Position numbers and translations under genes: made by a program. Below are positions 26,249-33,503 of a stretch of DNA of 64,000 bases, in pieces. Location: the NCBI RefSeq assembly GCF_009720775.1, contig NZ_WNKW01000001.1, forward strand, positions 1,550,001 through 1,614,000, read 5' to 3'. Every line of letters starts with the position of its first letter. The first letter of the stretch is position 1. Under the pieces are notes generated by a model. The model saw only the letters and a program-made list of their open reading frames with translations. It was not told where the DNA came from and made no database searches. This stretch comes from Pseudoduganella danionis (GTDB lineage Bacteria; Pseudomonadota; Gammaproteobacteria; Burkholderiales; Burkholderiaceae_D).

Positions 26249-27397
26249 GTGACCCCTGTTTCCGATGCCGCTGCGCGGCTTGCCACCCGTGTACTGTTTC
26301 TTGTGGCCGGATTCGGCTATTCCTGCTGGGCACCGCTGATACCGCTGACCAAGGCTCGCCTGGGCATAGACGAACATGTGCTGGGCTTGCTGCTGCTGTG
26401 CATAGGCGTGGGTTCTATCATGGCGATGGCGCTCACGGGCGCACTGGCCGTGCGCTATGGCACGCGGCCTTTGCTGATCGTCAGCGGTTTTGGTTTTGCG
26501 CTGGCACTGGCAGTGCTGCCGCTGGCCGCTTCCGTGCCCATGCTGGGCCTGAATCTGCTGGCCTTCGGCGCCACGCTGGGCGCACTCGACGTGGCCATGA
26601 ATATGCATGCAGTGGAAGTGGAAAAACGTTCCGGGGCCACGTTGATGTCGGGCTTTCATGCGCTGTTCAGCGTGGGTGGCTTTGCCGGTTCGGCCGTAAT
26701 GACGCTGCTGCTGTCGCGCCAGTTGGCCACGCTGCCGGCCACCTTGCTGTGTGGCGCCGTGATGGTGCTGGGCATGCTGCTGGCCACGCCGCGCATCCTG
26801 CGCGATGGCGCCAGTACGGGCGGCACCATGTTTGCCTTGCCGCGCGGGCTGGTGCTGGGCATCGCGCTGCTGACCTGCATAACCTTTCTGGTCGAAGGCG
26901 CGTTGCTGGACTGGGGCGCACTGCTGCTGACGGAGCGGGGCCTGTTCGCGCTGGAGCAGGCCGGCAGTGGCTATATCGTGTTTTCCATCGCTATGACGGT
27001 TGCCCGTTTCAGCGGTGATTATGTGGCGACCCGGCTGGGCGACCAGCGTACGCTGCTGATCGGCGGCGTGATCGCGCTGGCTGGCTTTGCCGTGCTGCTG
27101 ACGGCTGCTACGGCAACGCTGGCGCTGGCCGGCTTCGGTCTGATCGGTCTGGGCTGCGCCAACATCGTGCCAGTGCTGTTCCGCCGCGGAGCCAACCAGC
27201 AGGTGATGCCGGCCGGTCTGGCCATCGCCGCGATCTCCACCACGGCCTATGCGGGCATACTGGTGGGGCCGGCCTGCATAGGGTTTATCGCCCAGCAGGT
27301 GGGGCTGTCCCATGCCTTCTGGCTGCTGGCAGCACTGCTGGCCTGTGTACCATGTTCGGCGCTGTGGCTGGTCAGGGCACGGCCCGCTGCGGCATAA
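26249..27397 (+). CDS. MFS transporter (YbjJ-like)
   Basis: A ~382-residue, 12-helix major facilitator protein. The first half has the inter-helix 2-3 motif AVRYGTRPLL and the family stretch ALDVAMNMHAVEVEKRSGATLMSGFHALFSVGGFAGS, typical of the YbjJ-like/fucose-permease-like branch. The start is GTG 26249, 5 bases after AGGAG at 26239-26243; the open frame before it overlaps the deoR gene out of phase and is not coding. It is probably co-transcribed with and controlled by the upstream DeoR regulator. Substrate unknown; a sugar or sugar-like compound is suggested by the regulator family. Confidence 0.87.
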   Translation: MTPVSDAAARLATRVLFLVAGFGYSCWAPLIPLTKARLGIDEHVLGLLLLCIGVGSIMAMALTGALAVRYGTRPLLIVSGFGFALALAVLPLAASVPMLGLNLLAFGATLGALDVAMNMHAVEVEKRSGATLMSGFHALFSVGGFAGSAVMTLLLSRQLATLPATLLCGAVMVLGMLLATPRILRDGASTGGTMFALPRGLVLGIALLTCITFLVEGALLDWGALLLTERGLFALEQAGSGYIVFSIAMTVARFSGDYVATRLGDQRTLLIGGVIALAGFAVLLTAATATLALAGFGLIGLGCANIVPVLFRRGANQQVMPAGLAIAAISTTAYAGILVGPACIGFIAQQVGLSHAFWLLAALLACVPCSALWLVRARPAAA

Positions 27398-27430
27398 TCA
27401 GCGCACCCGCGCCGAAGCAGTGGAGACTCT

Positions 27431-27925
27431 ATGATGCAGCTAATCGCGAGCAAACAGGGCAAGAACGATAAATACGACCAGCTGCGCTGTGTGCGCAGCG
27501 ATGGCAGTACGACTGGCTGCATGATGCCGCGCCAGGGTGTGTTGCCGCATGACCTGATCCATTATGTGGTGGAGACGGCGCTGGCCTACCGCCACGGTTT
27601 TCTCGGCATGGTGGCGGCCGGTGCGGACATCGGCTACGCCATGGAGCAGAGCCACGCCTATGACAATCCGGCGCTGGCCCACCAGGCCATCCATGCGGAA
27701 GCCATTGTCGAAAGCCTGCAGGCGCAGTTGTGGAGCGGGGCCTTCGATCAGGCCATGTTCGACGCGGGACTGGAAAGCGCCTGCGCCATGCGTGGCTGCG
27801 CAGCGCCTGTGCTGGAGAACGCGGGTGGTGCCGCTGCGCTGTACGAGGCGGCGCTGGTGCTGGGCCAGCGCTGGCAGCAGCTGGCCTATTACGACACGCT
27901 GGAACTGGAGTTCCTGCCCGCCTAA
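27431..27925 (+). CDS. Conserved-looking hypothetical protein
   Basis: A 164-residue soluble protein I do not recognise. It begins with a beta-rich segment (MMQLIASKQGKNDKYDQLRCVRSDGSTTGCMMPRQGVLPHDLIHYVVETALAYRHGF) and continues as an alpha-helical, acidic body. The pattern RQGVLPHDLIHYVVE recalls short uncharacterized enzymes-of-unknown-function families. No signal peptide or membrane helix. GGAG at 27422-27425 supports ATG 27431. It starts 33 bases after the MFS gene and could be co-transcribed with it; it is convergent with the LysR gene 6 bases further on. Confidence 0.7.
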   Translation: MMQLIASKQGKNDKYDQLRCVRSDGSTTGCMMPRQGVLPHDLIHYVVETALAYRHGFLGMVAAGADIGYAMEQSHAYDNPALAHQAIHAEAIVESLQAQLWSGAFDQAMFDAGLESACAMRGCAAPVLENAGGAAALYEAALVLGQRWQQLAYYDTLELEFLPA

Positions 27926-27931
27926 GCTGTC

Positions 27932-28828
27932 CTAGGCGTGGTCCGCGATACTCGATAGCACGTGCTGTTTGAAGGCAGCGGCCAGTGGCGAGAGTTTTTT
28001 ACTGGCCGGATGGACGATGTGCCAGGCCGAGGGCAGCGGGAAACCGGCCACGTTGATCACGCTGACGCCATGCTCCTTCTGGTGCCCGTGCAGGGCGTGG
28101 CGCGACACCACGCCTATGCCCAGACCACCGGCCACGGACTCCTTGACGGCCTCATTGCTGCCCAGTTCCAGCCGTATATTCGGGCGGAATTTCTCGGCGC
28201 GGAAAAACTGGTCGGCCGCCATGCGCGTGCCGGAACCCGGTTCGCGCAGGATGAAGCGGCGTTCGGCCAGATCCTGCAGCGTTACCTTGCGGCGTCGTGC
28301 CAGCGCATCGTCGCTGGCGACAATCACCACGATGGGGTTGGGCATGAAGCTCTCGTCGCGCAGCTCCATGTCGGCCGGCGGCATGGACATGATGTAGAGG
28401 TCATCGAGATTGTCGCGCAGGCGCTGCACCACGCCGTCGCGGTTGAGGATTTCCAATGACACGTCGATGGCCGGATGGCGGTTGCAGAAGCTGCCGATCA
28501 GGCGCGGCATGAAGTATTTGGCCGTGCTCACCACGGCCACGCGCAGCTTGCCGCGCGAGAGCCCCTTGATGCCGTCCACCTGCTGCTCGAAGCCATCCCA
28601 GCTCTGGGCAATGGCACGCGCTGTTGCGGCCAGTTCCTGCCCCACCTGCGTCAGGTGGACCTTTTTGCCGATCACGTCGTACAGTGGCAGACCGACCGAT
28701 TCGCTGATCTCGCGTAGCTGCATGGAAGCCGTGGGCTGAGTCACATGCAAGGCGCGCGCTGCCGCGCTGACGCTGCCCGTTTCAGCCAGCGCCAGAAACA
28801 AACGCAATTGCCGGAAAGTGATATTCAT
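27932..28828 (-). CDS. LysR family regulator, CbbR-like
   Basis: A 298-residue regulator with HTH at ~3-62 (FRQLRLFLALAETGSVSAAARALHVTQPTASMQLREI) and a ligand-binding domain of the CbbR/CysB-like group (GKLRVAVVSTAKYFMPRLIGSFCNRHPAIDVSLEI; REPGSGTRMAADQFF; LGSNEAVKESVAGGLGIGVVSRHAL). CbbR proteins control CO2 fixation and inorganic-carbon genes. Here the divergent neighbour is an SbtA-type bicarbonate transporter, which fits. The 85-base gap holds ATGTAA-N9-TTACAT overlapping the transporter -35. Confidence 0.9.
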   Translation of the reverse strand: MNITFRQLRLFLALAETGSVSAAARALHVTQPTASMQLREISESVGLPLYDVIGKKVHLTQVGQELAATARAIAQSWDGFEQQVDGIKGLSRGKLRVAVVSTAKYFMPRLIGSFCNRHPAIDVSLEILNRDGVVQRLRDNLDDLYIMSMPPADMELRDESFMPNPIVVIVASDDALARRRKVTLQDLAERRFILREPGSGTRMAADQFFRAEKFRPNIRLELGSNEAVKESVAGGLGIGVVSRHALHGHQKEHGVSVINVAGFPLPSAWHIVHPASKKLSPLAAAFKQHVLSSIADHA

Positions 28829-28851
28829 AGAGTTTTATCTATGGATGATGA

Positions 28852-28894
28852 TGTAAGAATCGATTTTACATGATATCTGGCTTTTCCTAGAATG
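28852..28894 (+). promoter_or_regulatory. LysR operator and promoter of the bicarbonate carrier gene
   Basis: Inverted repeat ATGTAA (28852-28857), N9, TTACAT (28867-28872) contains LysR-type T-N11-A spacing. It overlaps a -35 TTTACA (28866-28871) followed by a 17-base spacer and -10 TAGAAT (28889-28894). The predicted start is near 28901; AGGAGA then precedes the ATG at 28914. Confidence 0.55.
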
Positions 28895-28913
28895 CGGGTC
28901 TAGGAGAAAAACC

Positions 28914-29948
28914 ATGCAAAACATCCTCGATCCCGCGATTCTGTTCTTTGTCTTCGGCGTACTGGCCGGCGCCGTACGTTCCAACCTCGAAATTCCGCCC
29001 GCGATCTCGCGCTTTCTTTCGCTCTATCTGTTGATGGCGCTGGGCCTGAAGGGCGGCTTTGCCCTGTCGCATTCGGGCCTGACGGCGCATGTGGGCCTGA
29101 GTCTGGGCGCGGCCGTCACGCTAGCCATTGCCGTGCCGCTGATCGGCTACACCATTTTGCGCCGCTTCGTGTCCGGCTTCGATGCAGCGGCCGTCGCGGC
29201 CACTTACGGTTCGGTTAGTGCCGTCACTTTTGTCACGGCCGTGCAGTATCTGGAAAACCAGCAGGTGGCATATGGCGGCCACATGGCTGCGGCGATGGCG
29301 CTGATGGAGTCACCGGCCATCATCATGGCCATCGTGTTTGCCAACAGCCTGCGCCAGCAAGCCAGTGCCAACATGGCTGTGCCGGCTGGCGGAGCGGCTG
29401 TAATGGCGGGGCCAGTGGGTACTGCCGCGCTGGCCGCTGGTGCGGGCAAGCCGGGTGTCTCGGTCGGCAAAATCCTGCATGAATCGTTCACCGATGGCGC
29501 GCAGTTGCTGCTGCTGGGTGCCATGGTGGTGGGCATCGTCACGGGCGATGCGGGCAAGGCCGCCATGCAGCCATTCTCGGGCGATCTGTTCAAAGGCATG
29601 CTGGCCTTCTTCCTGCTCGATATGGGTCTGATGGCGGCGCGCAATCTGATGCAGATCCGCGGCAAGTCGCCCGTGCTGGTGGCCTATGCCGTACTGGGGC
29701 CGCTGCTGCATGCCATGCTGGCGCTGACGCTGGCCGTGCTGTTGCACCTGCCCACGGGTGACGCGGCCTTGCTGATGGTGCTCGCTGCCAGCGCATCCTA
29801 CATCGCCGTGCCGGCCGTGCTGCGCTATGCCATGCCGGAAGCCACGCCTTCGCTGTACTTCGGCCTGAGTCTGGGCGTGACTTTCCCGCTGAATATCCTG
29901 TTCGGCATACCGCTGTATGTGGGCGTGGCCCGCGCCGTGCTGGGCTAG
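28914..29948 (+). CDS. SbtA-type sodium-dependent bicarbonate transporter
   Basis: A 344-residue inner-membrane protein of the SbtA (DUF897) family with about ten helices in two inverted halves (FFVFGVLAGAVRSNLEIPPAISRFLSLYLLMALGLKGG; VSAVTFVTAVQYLE; FLLDMGLMAARNL). The family imports HCO3- with Na+. No PII-like SbtB partner or RuBisCO lies nearby, so in this heterotroph it more likely feeds carboxylases (anaplerosis, fatty-acid synthesis) or is used under low CO2. It is transcribed from a LysR-operator promoter and divergent from the CbbR-like gene. Confidence 0.9.
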   Translation: MQNILDPAILFFVFGVLAGAVRSNLEIPPAISRFLSLYLLMALGLKGGFALSHSGLTAHVGLSLGAAVTLAIAVPLIGYTILRRFVSGFDAAAVAATYGSVSAVTFVTAVQYLENQQVAYGGHMAAAMALMESPAIIMAIVFANSLRQQASANMAVPAGGAAVMAGPVGTAALAAGAGKPGVSVGKILHESFTDGAQLLLLGAMVVGIVTGDAGKAAMQPFSGDLFKGMLAFFLLDMGLMAARNLMQIRGKSPVLVAYAVLGPLLHAMLALTLAVLLHLPTGDAALLMVLAASASYIAVPAVLRYAMPEATPSLYFGLSLGVTFPLNILFGIPLYVGVARAVLG

Positions 29949-29968
29949 CGCGATGGCCTCAGTGATGC

Positions 29969-31402
29969 TCAGGGACGCTGCTGGCGATAGCTATGGGCCA
30001 GCAGCAGGGCCAGCGCGGCCGAGGCGGTGCGCGCTTCGGCCGGATCGGCGCGGCTGGTCAGGGCAATCGGTACGGTAGCACCGAGTACCACGCCGCAGGC
30101 AGCGGCACCGGCCAGATATTCGAGCTGCTTGGCCAGCAGATTGCCCGCTTCCAGATCGGGCGCAATCAGGATGTCGGCATGGCCGGCCACGCCCGACGTT
30201 ATACCTTTGGCGCGTGCGGCGGCCGGTGAGATGGCGTTATCGAAGGCCAGCGGGCCATCCAGTTCGCCGCCCGTGATCTGGCCCCGTTCGGCCATCTTGC
30301 ACAGTGCAGCGGCGTCCAGCGTGGACGGGATTTTCGGCGTCACCGTTTCGACTGCCGACAGGATGGCCACCTTGGGCGAGGGCGTGCCCAGCGCATGGGC
30401 CAGCGCGATGGCGTTGCGGATGATGTCGGCCTTGTCATTGAGGTCGGGCTGGATGTGCAGGGCGCCATCGGAGATCAGCAGCACCTTGTCGTACATGGGC
30501 ACTTCGAGGCGGAACACGTGCGACAGGCGCGACTTGGTGCGCAGTGCCGGTTCGGCCAGCACGGCGCTGATCAGTTCATCCGTGTGCAGGCTGCCCTTCA
30601 TCAACATTTCGACTGCGCCGCTGGCGGCCAGCTGCACGGCGCGTGCGGCAGCGGCATGGCTGTACGGGACATCGAGCAGTTCCACTTCCTGCAGCGACAG
30701 GCCGGCTTCGGCTGCCACCGCCTGTATCTTCTGTTGCGGGCCGATCAGCACGGGCACGATCAGGCCTTTGTGGCCGGCTTCCAGCGCACCGCGCAGCGAG
30801 GCCGCATCGCACGGATGGACCACGGCGCATCGCACGGCCGGCAGGCTGGCCACGCTGGCCAGCAGGCTGGTGTACTGGTGGCGCGAAGGCATGTACAGCG
30901 GCGGCAACTGGGTGCGCGGCCGGCGTACTTTTTCCGTCGGCGCGATCACCGTCGCCAGACCGGATAGCACCACGGCGCCGTTCTGGTTCTTGATTTCGCA
31001 ATCGAGTGTGACGTGCTTCTTCTCGTCTTCCTTGCTGGCGACGGTGGCCGTGATGCGCAGTTCGTCGCCGATGCGTACCGGCTTGAGGAATTTCAGGGTC
31101 TGGCCCAGGTATATGGTGCCGGGGCCGGGCAGCATAGTGCCCAGCAGGCGTGAAATCAGCGCCGCGCCCCACATACCGTGCGCGATCACGCCATGGAACA
31201 GGGTGTGATCGGCATATTCGGTATCGACGTGGGCCGGGTTGATATCGCCCGATACGGCCGCGAAGGCGGCAATATCGTTTTCCGTCAGGGTGCGGCATAG
31301 CCGCGCGCTCTGACCGACGCTCAGTTCCGCGTAGGTGATGTTCTCGATGATGTCTTGCTGCGCGTGAGTCGTATTGCCTGCATCATTTACGGCGTCGGTC
31401 AT
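29969..31402 (-). CDS. Bifunctional MaoC (enoyl-CoA hydratase)-phosphate acetyl/butyryltransferase
   Basis: A 477-residue fusion. Residues ~15-160 form a MaoC hot-dog domain with the catalytic Asp/His pattern AAVSGDINPAHVD and the following FHGVIAHGMWGAALIS. Residues ~180-475 are a phosphate acetyl/butyryltransferase (PTA_PTB; LIVPVLIGPQQKI, MKGSLHTDELI, GELDGPLAFDNAIS, VAGHADILIAPDLEAGNLLAKQLEYLAGA). It would interconvert acyl-CoA and acyl-phosphate and hydrate short enoyl-CoA, linking fermentation with PHA precursors. It usually sits before ackA and a fabI-like gene; here neither follows, since sbtA converges 20 bases away. Co-transcribed with the upstream Usp gene behind an FNR box. Confidence 0.92.
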   Translation of the reverse strand: MTDAVNDAGNTTHAQQDIIENITYAELSVGQSARLCRTLTENDIAAFAAVSGDINPAHVDTEYADHTLFHGVIAHGMWGAALISRLLGTMLPGPGTIYLGQTLKFLKPVRIGDELRITATVASKEDEKKHVTLDCEIKNQNGAVVLSGLATVIAPTEKVRRPRTQLPPLYMPSRHQYTSLLASVASLPAVRCAVVHPCDAASLRGALEAGHKGLIVPVLIGPQQKIQAVAAEAGLSLQEVELLDVPYSHAAAARAVQLAASGAVEMLMKGSLHTDELISAVLAEPALRTKSRLSHVFRLEVPMYDKVLLISDGALHIQPDLNDKADIIRNAIALAHALGTPSPKVAILSAVETVTPKIPSTLDAAALCKMAERGQITGGELDGPLAFDNAISPAAARAKGITSGVAGHADILIAPDLEAGNLLAKQLEYLAGAAACGVVLGATVPIALTSRADPAEARTASAALALLLAHSYRQQRP

Positions 31403-31426
31403 TGCTATGCCTTTCGGAAGGCCGGA

Positions 31427-32254
31427 TCAGTGGGTCATCAGAACCGGCAGGTTCATATGTTTGAGCACATCGCGCGTGGCGCCACCCAGTGCAATTTCAC
31501 GCAGGCGGGAGTGGCCGTAGCCGCCCATCACCAGCAAGTCCGCGTTCAGTTCGGCGGCCAGTTCCAGCAGCGCCGTACCGATAGGCTGTTTGGTGGTTTT
31601 CTGCACCACTTCCACCTGCACACCCTGACGGGCCAGATAGGTGGCCATGTCGGCGCCCGGCTGCTGGCCATGCGCGGCATAGTGTTCGGTACCGTTGAAC
31701 ACGGCCAGCGTGGCTTTGCCGGCGCGTTTCAGCAGCGGCAGCGCAGCATTGATGGCGCGCGCGGCCTGCTGGCCACCGTCCCATGCCAGCAGCGGCGCTT
31801 TGCCGAACTGCTCGACTTTGGTCTCGGTCGGCACGATCAGTACAGGTTTGCCGCCATGCAGCATGACGTATTGTAGTACGGCCGACGGCGTGCCGCTGGC
31901 GTCGCCCTGCGGCATTACCAGCAGGTCGGCATAACGGGCTTGCATGACGATGGCATAGTCTGGCGTGTCGTCGATGCGCCGGGTTTCGAAGGAGGAAACG
32001 CCATTGCCTTGCGCCTGTTTGGCGAAGCCGGCCAGCAGCGCATCGGCTTTTTCCGTCAGCGCGCTCATGTCGGTAGGCAGGGCAACCATGCCGGCGACGG
32101 CGGCATTGCACTGGGCGATGGCCTGATCGGCGCCGCTCAGGGCAAAACCGACCAGATGGGCTTCATTGTCGTTGGCAAGCTGGGACGCCAGGCGCACGCC
32201 ATTGGCTACTGTGTCGGGTAAGTCGGCTTGTACCAAGATGGTCTTGTAAGACAT
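31427..32254 (-). CDS. Universal stress protein with two UspA domains
   Basis: A 275-residue tandem Usp protein (domains ~1-135 and ~150-275). The second carries the ATP-binding signature GGYGHSRLREIALGGATRDVLKHMNLPVLM (G-2x-G-9x-G-S/T type), while the first is degenerate at that place. Such Usps in Pseudomonas are Anr-controlled and needed for survival during anaerobic pyruvate fermentation. ATG 32254 follows AAGGAA at good spacing; the frame continues upstream but without a ribosome site. The perfect FNR box at 32341-32354 lies at class II distance from a -10. The gene is followed after 24 bases by maoC-pta. Confidence 0.92.
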   Translation of the reverse strand: MSYKTILVQADLPDTVANGVRLASQLANDNEAHLVGFALSGADQAIAQCNAAVAGMVALPTDMSALTEKADALLAGFAKQAQGNGVSSFETRRIDDTPDYAIVMQARYADLLVMPQGDASGTPSAVLQYVMLHGGKPVLIVPTETKVEQFGKAPLLAWDGGQQAARAINAALPLLKRAGKATLAVFNGTEHYAAHGQQPGADMATYLARQGVQVEVVQKTTKQPIGTALLELAAELNADLLVMGGYGHSRLREIALGGATRDVLKHMNLPVLMTH

Positions 32255-32312
32255 GACATTTCCTTCCGTGAGTGGTATGGACGAAGGCGGGACGCTCCGA
32301 TCACATGCCACT

Positions 32313-32354
32313 ATGCTAGGTATTTCGCTCAAGAATTTGATTGATTCAGATCAA
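32313..32354 (-). promoter_or_regulatory. Class II FNR/Anr-dependent promoter for usp-maoC/pta
   Basis: TTGAT-TCAG-ATCAA (32341-32354) is a perfect FNR/Anr box. Reading leftward, exactly 22 bases separate it from TAGCAT (32318-32313), which as a -10 places the box at -41.5, the class II activator position. The predicted start is near 32306, with a leader of about 51 bases. Confidence 0.75.
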
Positions 32355-32374
32355 AAATTCCATGCTTCGCAGAC

Positions 32375-33502
32375 CTAAGCCATCAGCGTAATGGTCTTAC
32401 GGAAACGTGCCAGCGCGGTGCCGAACAGTACGGCGCCGATGACGGTAATGGCTAACAACTGCGGCCAGATCACGTCCAGGCCCGCCCCGCGATACAGTAA
32501 AGCTTGCCCTGCGGCAACGAAGTGTGTGGTCGGTGCGGCCAGCATCAGATCCTGTACCAGTTGCGGCATGCTCTCGCGCGGCGTACTGCCGCCCGACAGC
32601 AGTTGCAGCGGCAGCAGCACCAGTATCAGCAGCATGCCGAACTGCGGCATGCTGCGTGCCAGCGTGGCCAGGAAGATGCCCATGGCCGTGGTGGAAAACA
32701 GGTGCAGTGCTGCCAGCAGCGCGAACAGGGCCACCGAGCCGCGCACGGGCACGTGCAGCGCACCCTGTACGATGAACAGCAGCGCGCCCAGTGCGGCCAC
32801 CAGCACGACCAGACCCATGGCCCAGATTTTCGACAGCATGATTTCCAGCGGCGTCACGGGCATCACCAGCAGGTGCTCGATGGTGCCATGTTCGCGTTCG
32901 CGGATCAGGGCTGCGCCCGTCAGCACGATGGACAGCATGGTGACGTTGTTGATGATTTCCATCAGCGAGCCAAACCAAGCCTGTTCCAGATTCGGATTGA
33001 AGCGCATGCGCAGCGCCAGATCGACCGGCGCGCTCGGTGCTTCCTGCTGGCGGCGCAGGAAGTCGCCCACTTCGGCAGCGATGATCTGCTGGATGTAGCC
33101 ATTGCCCGTGAAGGCCTGACTCATGCGGGTGGCATCGATATTCAGCTGCAGCGCAGGCTGGTGGCCGGCCAGCGTATCGCGCTGGTAGTTGGGCGGAATG
33201 TCGAGCACAAAAGTGTAGTCGCCCTGATCGAGGCCCGCATCGGCACGGGCCGGGTCTATCATCTGGGGTGCCTTGAAGTGGGGCGGGTAGAAGGCCGAGG
33301 CGATGCGCGCCGACAGCGGCGACGCATCCTGATCGATGATGGCGATGGCGGCATTGTGCAGGCTCTCCGGCATGGCGGTCGCGGCGATGTAGATGGAGAA
33401 GCTGAAGGTGTAGACGATCAGCACCAGCATCATGGGGTCGCGCAGCAGGCTCCAGAGTTCTTTCACGCCGAGGCGGTAGATATGTTGCAGACGGGTGTAC
33501 AT
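32375..33502 (-). CDS. ABC-2 type permease (YhhJ-like)
   Basis: A 375-residue inner-membrane permease. One N-terminal helix (~25-42, LVLIVYTFSFSIYIAA) is followed by a ~150-residue periplasmic domain, then five or six helices (from ~185) typical of ABC2_membrane_3 proteins such as YhhJ. It should pair with the permease half of the upstream RbbA-like ATPase to make the membrane core of an export complex. It begins one base after the stop of that gene and is the last gene of the four-gene efflux operon. Substrate unknown. Confidence 0.88.
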   Translation of the reverse strand: MYTRLQHIYRLGVKELWSLLRDPMMLVLIVYTFSFSIYIAATAMPESLHNAAIAIIDQDASPLSARIASAFYPPHFKAPQMIDPARADAGLDQGDYTFVLDIPPNYQRDTLAGHQPALQLNIDATRMSQAFTGNGYIQQIIAAEVGDFLRRQQEAPSAPVDLALRMRFNPNLEQAWFGSLMEIINNVTMLSIVLTGAALIREREHGTIEHLLVMPVTPLEIMLSKIWAMGLVVLVAALGALLFIVQGALHVPVRGSVALFALLAALHLFSTTAMGIFLATLARSMPQFGMLLILVLLPLQLLSGGSTPRESMPQLVQDLMLAAPTTHFVAAGQALLYRGAGLDVIWPQLLAITVIGAVLFGTALARFRKTITLMA

Positions 33503-33503
33503 G

